Assembly: GCA_965249455.1 (NCBI GenBank)
Contig: OZ252236.1
Location: 4,836,001-4,900,000 of the forward strand
DNA length: 64,000 nt
Source: Jiulongibacter sp024742395
Lineage (GTDB): Bacteria > Bacteroidota > Bacteroidia > Cytophagales > Spirosomataceae
Direction: 5' to 3'
The notes beneath the pieces are model-generated. The model was not told where the DNA came from. It searched no databases and was given only the letters and a program-made list of their open reading frames with translations. The translations under genes and the position numbers were made by a program. Shown here in pieces: positions 1-8,828 of the stretch; within the stretch, counting starts at the first letter, position 1, and every line of letters starts with the position of its first letter.

Positions 1-1
1 A

Positions 2-451
2 TCATGTTAAAACCAGATCACAATTGTGCTCTAAATCGGTAATTTCAGCCCCTAAACTAATATAAAAGGCTTTGGCGGGTTCGTTCCAGTGCGAGACCTG
101 CCATTTTACTTTGTAGCAGTCCATTTCTTTAGCCAGTGTAATCACCTTTGTAATTAATGCTTTGCCCGCACCTAGCCCCCGAAACTCCGGCTTGAGGTAC
201 AAGTCATCAAGGTGCATGGCTTTCCCTGTCCAGGTATGATATGCAAGATACCAGGTGGTATAACCCACCAACTTCTTCTCGCTGGTTTCAACTACAAACC
301 CTTTCAGATAATCACTTTCCTTTTTCATTTTAGAAAGTGAATTCTTCAGTGCTTCGGGCCGTCTTTCGAAGACCGTAAATTCTTTAAAAAGCTCAAAGAG
401 GGCTTCAAAATCACCCTCTTTGAGTTCTCTGATATGTAGGTTTGAATTCAA
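2..451 (-). CDS. GNAT family N-acetyltransferase
   Basis: Probable acyl-CoA-dependent N-acetyltransferase, 149 residues, the usual length for a single GNAT domain. The fold is recognisable from the central strand (HLDDLYLKPEFRG) leading into the acetyl-CoA pyrophosphate loop RGLGAGKALI at about residue 90-100, and the late WNEPAKAFYISLGA motif. The substrate cannot be read from sequence, although the family includes diamine acetyltransferases of this length. The start is TTG, directly after the TAA stop of the sugar transporter, with a purine-rich AAGGGAGG about ten bases upstream, unusually Shine-Dalgarno-like for this phylum. No ATG offers a better start. It is the last gene of the mannan module by position, but nothing links its activity to mannan. 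Confidence 0.85.
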   Translation of the reverse strand: MNSNLHIRELKEGDFEALFELFKEFTVFERRPEALKNSLSKMKKESDYLKGFVVETSEKKLVGYTTWYLAYHTWTGKAMHLDDLYLKPEFRGLGAGKALITKVITLAKEMDCYKVKWQVSHWNEPAKAFYISLGAEITDLEHNCDLVLT

Positions 452-2050
452 TTAGTGTCCTCCCTTGCTCATAGATTTTGCAACTTCAGCATCAAAATCA
501 ATTCCTTGTTTACGAAGTGTACGCTGAGCCACAATTCCAAAAATGAATAAATAAACAAAACATCCTGTAGCTAAAACATAAGAGATCTGTATTCCTATCA
601 TGTCTGCTAATTTACCTTGTACCACCGGGAGAATAGAACCTCCCAAAATCATCATAATTAATAAGGCAGAGCCCTGATTGGTAAACTTACCCAAGCCGGC
701 TGTTCCTAATGAGAAAATACTAGGCCATAAAACCGAGCAGAAGAGCCCACCAGAAATAAGACTAAACAAGGCGATATCGCCCGTTGTAAACACTCCAATG
801 AGCGTCATAATAGCTCCTAAAGCGGTAAAAATTAACAATATAAGAACTGGCTTTTCTCTACTCGCTATAAAAGCTAACACCATTATCGTCACACAAAAAG
901 CGTAAGGATACAGATCAGAAACGTCTCCACTATACAGGGAGTTGGCAAAAAGCACAATGCCAAACGCGGCAAATGGTACCACCCAAGTTAAAATCTTTTT
1001 CCACATAGCAGTAGGATTAAAGGCCGGCATGGCGGCTGTCCAACGGCCAATCATCATACTTCCCCAAAATAGAGACACATACTTTGAAATCTCAGAAGAG
1101 TCCAAATCCTGAGTTTCTTTGAGGTATTCACCCAAATTGGACCCTACCGTCACCTCTACTCCTACATAGACAAAGATAGCTGCCATGCCGAGCAGTGCCT
1201 GAGGGTAATCAAACACTGTACTTTCGCTTCCGGTTAATGGTCCTGCTTTCATTCCTCTGAATAAAGCATACAAAAGGAAAAGCACCATGATACCAAAAGA
1301 TACCATGATTGCCAACTCAATACTGCCAAAAATAGAGGTTAAAACAAATACTGTAATTAGGAAAAGAGGGGCAAAAGTGAGCGTATTATCCACTTCTACT
1401 TCTTCTTCGTTTTTAATTCGAGGTAGTTTAGAAACTAAAAAGAAAATTGCCACTATTACGAACAAAGCTCCCAGTATTAAGTAAGGAATCTTTACATCTT
1501 GTATAGATGCATTTGCAGCCGCTTCTTTAGAGATAGATCCAAAGATGGCATAACTCACAAGAGCCGGCCCAATAGTACCTCCAAAATTATTTACAGCACC
1601 GCCCATATTTATACGTTGAGCTCCGGTTTCTGGTGGCCCCAGGGCTATCATGAAGGGCTGAGTGGCGGTTTGCTGCAGACTGAAACCGAGACCTACGATA
1701 AATAAACCACCTAAAAGCAGTTCATATGACTTTATTTCAGCCGCCGGATAAAATAGTAATGTTCCTAAGGCAGAAAGGCCCAGACCTATAACGATACCGT
1801 TTTTGTAACCGATTTTATTTAGAATGTCTGTCTTAGTGAATTTTGAGAACATCAAGTAAAGCCAAGATCCAACAAAGTAGGCTGCATAAAAGGCGAAATC
1901 CACCAATTGGGCTTGTGTTTGAGACAGTTCAAATTTCTCTTTAAAAAGTGGAATTAATATTCCGTTAGAGGCTGCCACAAAGCTCCAGAAAAACCACACC
2001 GTCATAAGTGTGTAAAGGGCAGACATATTATTGGTTTTCTTTTCAGTCAT
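452..2050 (-). CDS. FucP-like MFS sugar transporter, probable mannooligosaccharide importer
   Basis: Inner-membrane major facilitator of 532 residues with about twelve to fourteen hydrophobic segments. The N-terminus (WFFWSFVAASNGILIPLFKEKFELSQTQ, residues 19 onward) and the QQTATQPFMIALGPPETGAQRINMGGA region resemble the FucP fucose/glucose/galactose:H+ symporters. The length is greater than FucP (about 440), because of extra central hydrophobic segments around residues 225-310. It lies downstream of the GH130 phosphorylase and GH26 mannanase, so import of mannobiose or mannosylglucose is the likely job; this is inferred from context. In the Bacteroides fragilis mannan cluster the transporter belongs to a different symporter family. 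A separate promoter is possible, because a terminator-like hairpin lies between it and the GH130 gene. Confidence 0.85.
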   Translation of the reverse strand: MTEKKTNNMSALYTLMTVWFFWSFVAASNGILIPLFKEKFELSQTQAQLVDFAFYAAYFVGSWLYLMFSKFTKTDILNKIGYKNGIVIGLGLSALGTLLFYPAAEIKSYELLLGGLFIVGLGFSLQQTATQPFMIALGPPETGAQRINMGGAVNNFGGTIGPALVSYAIFGSISKEAAANASIQDVKIPYLILGALFVIVAIFFLVSKLPRIKNEEEVEVDNTLTFAPLFLITVFVLTSIFGSIELAIMVSFGIMVLFLLYALFRGMKAGPLTGSESTVFDYPQALLGMAAIFVYVGVEVTVGSNLGEYLKETQDLDSSEISKYVSLFWGSMMIGRWTAAMPAFNPTAMWKKILTWVVPFAAFGIVLFANSLYSGDVSDLYPYAFCVTIMVLAFIASREKPVLILLIFTALGAIMTLIGVFTTGDIALFSLISGGLFCSVLWPSIFSLGTAGLGKFTNQGSALLIMMILGGSILPVVQGKLADMIGIQISYVLATGCFVYLFIFGIVAQRTLRKQGIDFDAEVAKSMSKGGH

Positions 2051-2075
2051 TAGGGTATATAGAGGTTATTTGAAT

Positions 2076-2110
2076 CAAAAATAGAATTTCCATTCTTAAT
2101 TTTTAGCAAA
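2076..2110 (-). promoter_or_regulatory. Candidate promoter for the MFS gene
   Basis: On the minus strand TATTTTTG (2076-2083) matches the Bacteroidota -7 element TAnnTTTG. A TTTG (2107-2110) lies 23 bases upstream as a possible -33 element; this spacing is slightly long. It would give a leader of about 19 bases before the ATG at 2050. Only the motif match supports it. Confidence 0.4.
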
Positions 2111-2171
2111 GGGGCTATTCTTAATCTTGTTTTTTGGTGGGTTAATAGAGATTCATACCTGAGTTTCACAT

Positions 2172-2210
2172 AAAAAAAGCCGAAACAATGAATGCAACGG
2201 CCTTTATTTT
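2172..2210 (-). terminator. Intrinsic terminator downstream of the GH130 gene
   Basis: Read on the minus strand, AAAGGCCG and CGGCTTT form an eight-pair stem including one G-U pair, around a 15-base loop, followed by seven T. It lies 23 bases past the GH130 stop and would separate the GH26-GH130 transcript from the MFS gene, or attenuate read-through. Confidence 0.6.
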
Positions 2211-2232
2211 ACTTCCAATTAAAATTTAGGTA

Positions 2233-3414
2233 TTAGTCTTTTTTACTAAGGTGAGCTTTATTCTTTTTAATAATTTCCATCAAAGTATCTACTGAAGCCG
2301 CAGATCGGAAACCATCTTCAGGGGTATTTATGCAGTAGTCTAATAATTTATCTACTGTGCTGGTAGCCACATGCATTCTGGTGTCTGAAGATGCATAATA
2401 AATGAACACCGTGCCATCATCATCGGCTATCCATCCATTGGCAAAAGCTACGTTTGATACATCACCAACTCGTTCTTCACCTTCAGGGGCAATGAAATAA
2501 CCCCCGGGAAGATGAATAACCTTCGTCAGGTCATTAAGATCAGTCATAAACATATATAATACATATCTTAAACCTGCTGCGGTATTCCTAACTCCATGTG
2601 CCAGATGTAACCATCCTTTTTCTGTTTTTATTGGAGCTGGTCCCTGGCCATTTTTGACTTCATAAACTGTGTGGTATTGCTTTCCATGCAAAATGACCTC
2701 TTTCTCAATTACCGCATTTGTAATATCAGAACAAAGGCCAAAACCAATGCCTCCGCCGGTTCCGGCTTCTATAAAACTATCCTGAGGTCTGGTATAAAAG
2801 GCATATTTGCCGTCTACAAACTCCTCATGCAGCACTGCATTTCTTTGCTGCGAAGAATTGGTCTTAAGATCTGCCAACCTCTCCCAATTCACCAAATCTT
2901 TGGTGCGGGCTATTCCCGCAGAGGCATGAGCAGAAGACTCATCACCCTGAGGAGCATCCGGATCTTTTCGTTCAGCACAAAACACACCATATATCCAGCC
3001 ATCTTCGTGAGCTGTCAATCTCATGTCATAAACATTTCCATCTGGGTTATCCGTTTCAGGCATTGTGATGGGGAAATCCCAAAAACGAAAGTTATCAATG
3101 CCGTTTGGACTTTCAGCTATGGCAAAAAATGACTTACGATCATAGCCCTCAGTTCTGGCTACTAATAAATATTTACCCTTCCATTTTATGGCTCCGGCAT
3201 TAAAGGCTGCATTGATACCAAACCTTTTCATTAAATAAGGGTTGGTATCAGGATTTAAGTCATATTCCCAAAACAGGGGTGCATGAGCAGCAGTAAGCAC
3301 AGGGTTTAAATAGCGGTCAAAAATCCCATTACCCAGCTTTTCTTTCTCATTTTTTTTAGAAAGAAGTGCTTCCTTTTCTTCCTTTAAAGCCTTGAGCCTT
3401 TGATCAAATATCAT
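2233..3414 (-). CDS. GH130 mannosylglucose phosphorylase (4-O-beta-D-mannosyl-D-glucose phosphorylase)
   Basis: Cytoplasmic phosphorylase of 393 residues. The family GH130 subgroup 1 splits mannosyl-beta-1,4-glucose with phosphate to mannose-1-phosphate and glucose. No signal peptide is present. The proton-donor region NVYDMRLTAHEDGW places the catalytic Asp at residue 130, matching the position known in the Bacteroides fragilis enzyme (Asp131), and the preceding NAGAIKWKGKYLLVARTEG block is typical. Length fits the family (about 390). It lies 17 bases from the GH26 mannanase gene and is surely co-transcribed with it. The pathway normally needs cellobiose 2-epimerase to turn mannobiose into mannosylglucose, and none is in this window. 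Phosphorylase versus mannobiose specificity rests on family resemblance. Confidence 0.9.
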   Translation of the reverse strand: MIFDQRLKALKEEKEALLSKKNEKEKLGNGIFDRYLNPVLTAAHAPLFWEYDLNPDTNPYLMKRFGINAAFNAGAIKWKGKYLLVARTEGYDRKSFFAIAESPNGIDNFRFWDFPITMPETDNPDGNVYDMRLTAHEDGWIYGVFCAERKDPDAPQGDESSAHASAGIARTKDLVNWERLADLKTNSSQQRNAVLHEEFVDGKYAFYTRPQDSFIEAGTGGGIGFGLCSDITNAVIEKEVILHGKQYHTVYEVKNGQGPAPIKTEKGWLHLAHGVRNTAAGLRYVLYMFMTDLNDLTKVIHLPGGYFIAPEGEERVGDVSNVAFANGWIADDDGTVFIYYASSDTRMHVATSTVDKLLDYCINTPEDGFRSAASVDTLMEIIKKNKAHLSKKD

Positions 3415-3431
3415 TTTCTATAAAATTAACC

Positions 3432-4559
3432 TTATTTATATTTATTGTATAAATCTGCCTCACGAGCCTGCTTTTCAAAGAATACTTTGCCAGAGGCAGC
3501 CATTTCCTTAAAGTCTTGTTCACTATGCTGACCCGGATAAGGAGCATAATAGTGATCAGGCCTTCCATTTCTCCATACCATGAAATATGCGGCCTGATTA
3601 TCTTCCAAAATTGGTAAAACAATATTAGTCCACCAGTTATTTTCTGTAACTCTTTCTAAACCAGTCTCTGTGAAAGCCCAGGGCTTATCTTTCTCCAACC
3701 CTAATTTCCTGACTGTGCCCAGCATTCTTCGGGCATTTTTAACAAACTGCTCGTTACTGGCAGGTGCGTTTCTATGATAAGAATCAAAGCCCAGAATATC
3801 GACATATTTATCGCCGGGGTACCTTTCTAGGTAGTGCTCTTCAGACCCGAAATTATCAGTAGAATAAGCAAAAAGGAGATGATGAACCTTTTTCTTCTTT
3901 GTAAGATATTTCACGGTCTTTTGCCAAAACTCCTGATACTCCTGCGGGCTGCAATAGTCTGCACCCCACCAAAACCAGCTACCTGTGTGCTCATGGTATG
4001 GCCTGAAAATTATGGGAATTTTTGCACCATCTTCGGATTCTAATGAATGAAAAAATCGGGCAAGTTTGTCAAGCGAGCTTTTCCTATACTTTCTAAATTC
4101 TTTTCCCTTTCCCAGAATTACAGGAATCGTATTTTCTACTTTGTCCCAGGTAGTTTTATTGTAGTCCAAGGGATTATTTGGGTGCCAACTTATGGTAGTT
4201 ACCCCGCCTCGGGCATAATTCTCAAGTATTAATTCTCTGATTTTATCAAAAGGCACATCATCAAGATTAGCTTCTTTATCAAGCTCTAAATGACCTAAAT
4301 CAAACCCTATAACGGCCGCATGCTCTCCTATGATAGACTTTATGTCTGAACGGCCATTCTCACCTATCCATCGAGTTTGATCCGAATTTAAACCATAAGC
4401 AGGGGAATCCTGATGGCCAAACAATGTTCCTTTAGCTCCTATAGTTTTCAGTTGAGCATACAGCGAAACCGTTTCTTCAGTGGCTTTGGGGTCTACCTGA
4501 GTATATCCAAAAAAGGGAATCAATATAAAAAAAAGAATATAAATATTTCTCATGACCAT
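3432..4559 (-). CDS. GH26 endo-beta-1,4-mannanase
   Basis: Secreted mannanase of 375 residues with a signal peptide ending near residue 20 (FFGYTQ). It has a GH26 TIM barrel: the acid/base Glu190 lies in RPYHEHTGSWFWWG and the nucleophile Glu298 in PWAFTETGLE; both match the two conserved GH26 glutamates. There is no carbohydrate-binding module and no lipobox, so it is likely periplasmic. It would cut mannan chains to mannobiose, for use by the downstream GH130 and MFS proteins. Two ATGs, at 4559 and 4553, are possible; both leave the signal peptide intact. It is the first gene of the mannan operon, and a divergent AraC-family gene starts 389 bases upstream. Confidence 0.93.
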   Translation of the reverse strand: MVMRNIYILFFILIPFFGYTQVDPKATEETVSLYAQLKTIGAKGTLFGHQDSPAYGLNSDQTRWIGENGRSDIKSIIGEHAAVIGFDLGHLELDKEANLDDVPFDKIRELILENYARGGVTTISWHPNNPLDYNKTTWDKVENTIPVILGKGKEFRKYRKSSLDKLARFFHSLESEDGAKIPIIFRPYHEHTGSWFWWGADYCSPQEYQEFWQKTVKYLTKKKKVHHLLFAYSTDNFGSEEHYLERYPGDKYVDILGFDSYHRNAPASNEQFVKNARRMLGTVRKLGLEKDKPWAFTETGLERVTENNWWTNIVLPILEDNQAAYFMVWRNGRPDHYYAPYPGQHSEQDFKEMAASGKVFFEKQAREADLYNKYK

Positions 4560-4948
4560 TTTTTATAATCAAGTGTAAGTTGGGGAGAGTCAATAACCCT
4601 CCCCAATCTCATTATCTGATTTAAATTACTAACCTATGTTTAAAACTTAATGTCAGAAACAGCCCATTTTATGGGATTAAAACGCTTTTGAAGAAATAGC
4701 CTCATTTTGCCCTTGCTTCATGTATGTAAAATTAGATAATCAGTGGCTCTCCTCAATAGCACTTTTTTATCTAATCTATGAATCAAACTATATAAACACG
4801 CCCCTTATGACTCTATAAAAGAATATACCCTCTTAGAATTATACCATATTGATCAATAAATGAGAAGCAAAAATACTCTATTCGTTAATTAGGAAATGAC
4901 ACTCAATTATCCCTTTTTTGTAATTCTTTAAATACATTTCCTGTCACT
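4560..4948. other. Regulatory spacer between mannan operon and AraC gene
   Basis: This AT-rich 389-base divergent spacer holds no open frame that I can support. It must carry the promoters of the GH26 operon and of the AraC gene. One minus-strand match to the -7 element (TATTTTTG, 4868-4875) has no -33 partner at normal spacing. I saw no convincing palindrome or direct-repeat AraC site. Confidence 0.5.
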
Positions 4949-5833
4949 ATGTCTCATATTTATAGAGAAATAACACCACTGACACAATACGATTGCTTCA
5001 CTATATTCAGTAGGAGTAAAACGAATTTTGACTTCCCTATTCATTTTCACGAGGAGTATGAAATTAATTTAATTCTTAATGGGAAAGGTGTGAAAAGGGT
5101 GGTTGGAGACCACCAGGAAGTAATTGGAGATGCTGAATTGGTGCTGGTAGGTTCAAACCTGCCTCATGGCTGGTTTACACACGAGTTTAACATTGAAAAA
5201 AATGGAGGTGATATTGAAGAAATTACTATTCAGTTTCACAGAGATCTTTTTGATGACAATTTCCTGAAACGGAATCAACTTTATTTTATTCGTGAGCTGC
5301 TCGATAAGTCGGCCCGAGGAATTTATTTCTCACCTGAAACCGCTCTTAGGCTAGCTCCATTATTTCAAAGTTTAAATCAAAAAACGGGCTTTGAAAGTGT
5401 TTTGGAGTTCATGAAAATTATGCATGAACTTTCTTGCTCCCAGAATATGCGTTTGCTTTCTAATGATTCTTTCAATGATAAAAAGATCAGTTATAACAGC
5501 CGTAGAATAGAGGCCGTTTTTGAGCATATGAGAACACATTATGCCAAAGAAGTTACGCTTACAGAAGTGGCAAAAATAGCCGGAATGACGGATGTGTCAT
5601 TTAGCAGGTTTATTAAAAAAAGAACGGGCAAGACATTTATTGAAAGTCTGAATGAAATCAGGATAGGCCACTCGGCTCGTTTGCTAATTGACACCACTGA
5701 AACTATCTCTGAAATAGCTTATAAATGTGGTTTTAACAACCTTTCCTATTTTAATAGACTCTTCAAATCAAAGAAAAGTATGACGCCTAAGCAGTTTAGA
5801 GAGGAGTTTGTGGGAACGCGGGCATTTATATAA
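4949..5833 (+). CDS. AraC-family regulator, probable activator of the mannan operon
   Basis: Transcription regulator of 294 residues. An N-terminal cupin sensor (residues about 20-100, with FPIHFHEEYEINLILNGKG and LPHGWF) precedes a C-terminal AraC double helix-turn-helix (about 185-290) with the typical ISEIAYKCGFNNLSYFNRLFK and TPKQFRE motifs. The family usually binds a sugar or oligosaccharide in the cupin and activates a neighbouring operon. It is divergent from the GH26-GH130 genes, so mannan-derived sugar induction is the likely role; this is inference. Its stop lies three bases from the stop of a convergent ABC permease gene, leaving no room for a terminator. Confidence 0.9.
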   Translation: MSHIYREITPLTQYDCFTIFSRSKTNFDFPIHFHEEYEINLILNGKGVKRVVGDHQEVIGDAELVLVGSNLPHGWFTHEFNIEKNGGDIEEITIQFHRDLFDDNFLKRNQLYFIRELLDKSARGIYFSPETALRLAPLFQSLNQKTGFESVLEFMKIMHELSCSQNMRLLSNDSFNDKKISYNSRRIEAVFEHMRTHYAKEVTLTEVAKIAGMTDVSFSRFIKKRTGKTFIESLNEIRIGHSARLLIDTTETISEIAYKCGFNNLSYFNRLFKSKKSMTPKQFREEFVGTRAFI

Positions 5834-5836
5834 GAT

Positions 5837-6958
5837 TTACGCAGACCTCTTCCTATAATTTCTTACAGCCAAAAAGTTGAAGCCAAAAGCAAAGGCAATC
5901 ATGGCATAAAACTCTGGCAGAAGATCTGAAAAGCTGCTTCCTTTGATGTATACAGCTCTTATTACCTTAATAAAATAAGTAGGCGGGTTCACTTTTGTAA
6001 GCCATTGAGCCCATTCTGGCATGCTCTCTACTGGAGTATATAAGCCCCCAAGCAGGATGAAAACCATCATAAAAAAGAAGGCAAACAAGGTGGCTTGTTG
6101 CTGAGTCTCAGCAAAAGTACTGACAAGCAAACCTATGCCTAAAACCCCTAAAAGGTAAACAGCAGAAAATACATACACTGTTAAATAAGAGCCCACGGGA
6201 ATAATACCGAAAATTACCCAGGCTACCAACATACCTAAGGTAATACTGACTAAACCCAACACCCAGAAAGGAATCAATTTTCCCAGAATAAACTGATACT
6301 TTTTAATGGGGGTAACGTTTAGCTGTTCTATGGTTCCCACCTCTTTTTCTGCTACAATGTTCAGAGCTGTCAGAAAAGCTCCCACCATGGTGACCAAAAT
6401 GGCCAAAATACCCGGCACCATAAAAAGGTAATAACTAAAATGAGGGTTATACCAGTTTGCCGAGGTTATTTCTATCAGAGGTAACGGATTCATCCTTGGA
6501 AACTGAACCCATTCCTCTCTTACTTCCCGATTAAAATCGGCAATAATCTGTCCGGCATAGGCAGTTCCTAAACCTGCCCTAACACCATTCACTGCATCCG
6601 CTGCAATATGCACTTTAGCTGCACTTTCTTTGATCAGGTCTTTCTCAAAATTTTGGGGAATCGTCAGGATAATATCCGTGTCTCCCTCACCTACCGTTTC
6701 CATTGACTTTTGATAGGAGTTATTGTATTCGGCCAGTTGAAAGTAGCCACTAGCTACCAGCTTGTTGGTTAACCTTCTGGAGTACGATGAATGATCGTGA
6801 TCTACCACTGAAATGTCAATTTGTTTAATCTCATAATCAGCAGCCAAGGGAATTAAGATCAGCTGAATAATGGGCATAAGAAATATCAGCCTCAGAATGG
6901 CAGGATCTCTGAATATCTGCTTGAATTCCTTTTGTAGTAAGAAAAGTAAATTATTCAT
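5837..6958 (-). CDS. ABC-2 type permease, YbhR-like
   Basis: Inner-membrane permease of 373 residues: one N-terminal membrane segment (residues about 20-40), a large periplasmic domain (about 45-165), then five hydrophobic segments. This is the ABC2_membrane_3 layout. The cytoplasmic motif EKEVGTIEQLNVTPIKKYQFILGK is the ATPase-contacting helix of this family. It is the last gene of a seven-gene operon and pairs with the permease just upstream to form a heterodimeric channel. The resemblance to E. coli YbhR suggests drug or ion export; the actual substrate is unknown. Confidence 0.88.
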   Translation of the reverse strand: MNNLLFLLQKEFKQIFRDPAILRLIFLMPIIQLILIPLAADYEIKQIDISVVDHDHSSYSRRLTNKLVASGYFQLAEYNNSYQKSMETVGEGDTDIILTIPQNFEKDLIKESAAKVHIAADAVNGVRAGLGTAYAGQIIADFNREVREEWVQFPRMNPLPLIEITSANWYNPHFSYYLFMVPGILAILVTMVGAFLTALNIVAEKEVGTIEQLNVTPIKKYQFILGKLIPFWVLGLVSITLGMLVAWVIFGIIPVGSYLTVYVFSAVYLLGVLGIGLLVSTFAETQQQATLFAFFFMMVFILLGGLYTPVESMPEWAQWLTKVNPPTYFIKVIRAVYIKGSSFSDLLPEFYAMIAFAFGFNFLAVRNYRKRSA

Positions 6959-6965
6959 CGCGTTA

Positions 6966-8087
6966 TCAGGCTAATCTTACTTTAAATTTTTTGATGGCGG
7001 CAGCCAAAAACACAAGAGTCATTCCCAACAAAATAACTGTTTGTTTAATAATAAAGCCGAAACCGAGACCTTTGACCATGATGGAGCTCACGATACTGTA
7101 ATACCATTTTGTGGGTACAATGTTGCTGACAATTTGCAGGGGTTTAGGCATATTTTCTATTGGAAACATAAAACCACTAAAAACTAACGCCGGCATAAGA
7201 AACCCCACCAGTGAAATAAACATAGCCACCTGCTGAGAATCCACTATAGAAGAGATCAAAAGCCCCAAAGAAAGAGTGGTTAAAATAAACAAAAGACTCT
7301 CGGCTAAAAGCAAGGGTAATGACCCTGCAATAGGCATATCCAACACAAAAACGGCCATTAACAAAATCAAAATGAGGTCAACAAAACATAGAACCAAATA
7401 CGGAATAGCCTTACTAATTACCACCATAAGTGGCTTCATTGGTGAGACAAGCAGAATCTCCATGGTACCCATTTCTTTTTCCTTTACTATAGAAACGGAA
7501 GTCATCATAGCCCCCAGTAGCATCAAAATTAACGTCATTACCCCGGGCACAAAATTGTAGGAGCTTTTCAGCTGTGGATTATAAAGCATTCTGGTTTCTA
7601 CCTTTATTTCATAAGGCAGTTTTTGTAGGCCGAAAATCTCGTTCTGTAAATCCCGGATTATTGCCGAGGCATAATTAATGACAATGTTTGAGGTATTGGG
7701 GTCTGAAGCATCACCAATAAACCGAACCTGAGCGGCATTAGTATGCAGTAAATCGTCATTGAAGTTCTGCGGAAAAATAACCACTAGTCTTGCCTCGCCT
7801 TTTTTAAAGACTTCCTCTATTTGACTCTCAGAATTTAAATTTTTAGTTACCGTAAAATACTGGCTTTGATCTATTCTATCAATGATCCTAAGGGTCATCT
7901 CGTCTTTAGAATAATCCAATATCGCTACAGAAGAGTTCTTCACCTCAGATGATAAGGCAAAGCCAAAAATAAGCATCATCATCACTGGTAAGCCCAGCAA
8001 AATCAGCATACTCTTTCTATCTCTAAAGAGATGTTGAAATTCTTTTCGTACAAAGGATAAAAATATCTTCATTGTATTGTTGGTCAA
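6966..8087 (-). CDS. ABC-2 type permease, YbhS-like
   Basis: Permease of 373 residues, the same length and layout as its downstream partner: N-terminal segment (FVRKEFQHLFRDRKSMLILL onward), periplasmic domain, then five membrane segments. The coupling motif KEKEMGTMEILLVSPMKP lies near residue 205. Adjacent to the ATPase gene without a gap (ATPase stop at 8088) and seven bases before the next permease. The two are only moderately alike, so a heterodimer with non-identical halves is likely. Two upstream starts are possible; MTNNTMKIFLSF allows Met1 or Met6. Confidence 0.88.
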   Translation of the reverse strand: MTNNTMKIFLSFVRKEFQHLFRDRKSMLILLGLPVMMMLIFGFALSSEVKNSSVAILDYSKDEMTLRIIDRIDQSQYFTVTKNLNSESQIEEVFKKGEARLVVIFPQNFNDDLLHTNAAQVRFIGDASDPNTSNIVINYASAIIRDLQNEIFGLQKLPYEIKVETRMLYNPQLKSSYNFVPGVMTLILMLLGAMMTSVSIVKEKEMGTMEILLVSPMKPLMVVISKAIPYLVLCFVDLILILLMAVFVLDMPIAGSLPLLLAESLLFILTTLSLGLLISSIVDSQQVAMFISLVGFLMPALVFSGFMFPIENMPKPLQIVSNIVPTKWYYSIVSSIMVKGLGFGFIIKQTVILLGMTLVFLAAAIKKFKVRLA

Positions 8088-8828
8088 TTATTCGCCCCTT
8101 TTAGCCCCACGGGCCAATTCCAGAAATACATCATTCATGTCTTTTACTCCAAAGTCTTTTTTCATGTCTGAAGGATTATTTAGGGCTGCTATAGCCCCAT
8201 CTACCATAATGCTTACCCTGTCACAGTATTCAGCTTCGTCCATATAGTGGGTAGTGACAAAAACGGTAATGCCGCGATTCGATGCCTCATAAATCATATC
8301 CCAGAACTGACGCCTGGTAATGGGATCTACCCCACCTGTTGGCTCATCCAAAAACACAATTCTGGGTTCATGAAGAATAGCGGTAGAAAAAGATATTTTT
8401 TGTTTCCAGCCTAAAGGCAAGGAGCCCACCAATTTATCTGCTTCATGCACCAAACCCAGCCTTTCAATCAGCTCATTTGTCTTCTCTTTAAGCCGCTTCC
8501 TCTCAATACCATAAATCCCCCCAAAGAATTGAATATTCTCTTTGACAGTCAGATTGTTATACAAGGAAAACTTTTGACTCATATAGCCAATGTGTTTTTT
8601 TATGTCTTCGCTTTCTTTATATACATCAAACCCTGCCACCTTTGCCTCTCCAGAGGTAGGGCTCAGCAGCCCGCAAAGAATCCTCATGGCGGTAGTTTTA
8701 CCCGCCCCGTTTGCTCCCAGGAAGCCGAAAATCTCTCCTTTGTAAACATCGAAGGTAATGGCATCTACTGCCGTAAAATCACCGAACTGTTTGGTAAGGT
8801 TTTCAGTATGTATGACTGTCTCAAGCAT
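8088..8828 (-). CDS. ABC transporter ATP-binding protein, YbhF C-half-like
   Basis: Cytoplasmic ATPase of 246 residues. Walker A is GANGAGKT at residues 38-45 and Walker B is RIVFLDEPTGGVDP. The signature is LPLGWKQK instead of LSGGQ. The same odd signature occurs in the C-terminal half of fused YbhF-type ATPases, so it is a family trait rather than damage. Its start overlaps the end of the other ATPase gene by eight bases. Together the two genes correspond to the two halves of YbhF as separate proteins, and should drive the two downstream permeases. Confidence 0.9.
   Translation of the reverse strand: MLETVIHTENLTKQFGDFTAVDAITFDVYKGEIFGFLGANGAGKTTAMRILCGLLSPTSGEAKVAGFDVYKESEDIKKHIGYMSQKFSLYNNLTVKENIQFFGGIYGIERKRLKEKTNELIERLGLVHEADKLVGSLPLGWKQKISFSTAILHEPRIVFLDEPTGGVDPITRRQFWDMIYEASNRGITVFVTTHYMDEAEYCDRVSIMVDGAIAALNNPSDMKKDFGVKDMNDVFLELARGAKRGE

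Noticed and set aside
4868..4875. Promoter of the mannan operon
   Set aside because: A lone -7 match in AT-rich DNA without a -33 partner is expected by chance; not called as a promoter.
8088..8828. Degenerate, inactive ABC ATPase (LPLGWKQ signature)
   Set aside because: This signature is normal for the C-terminal half of YbhF-type ATPases; Walker motifs are intact.
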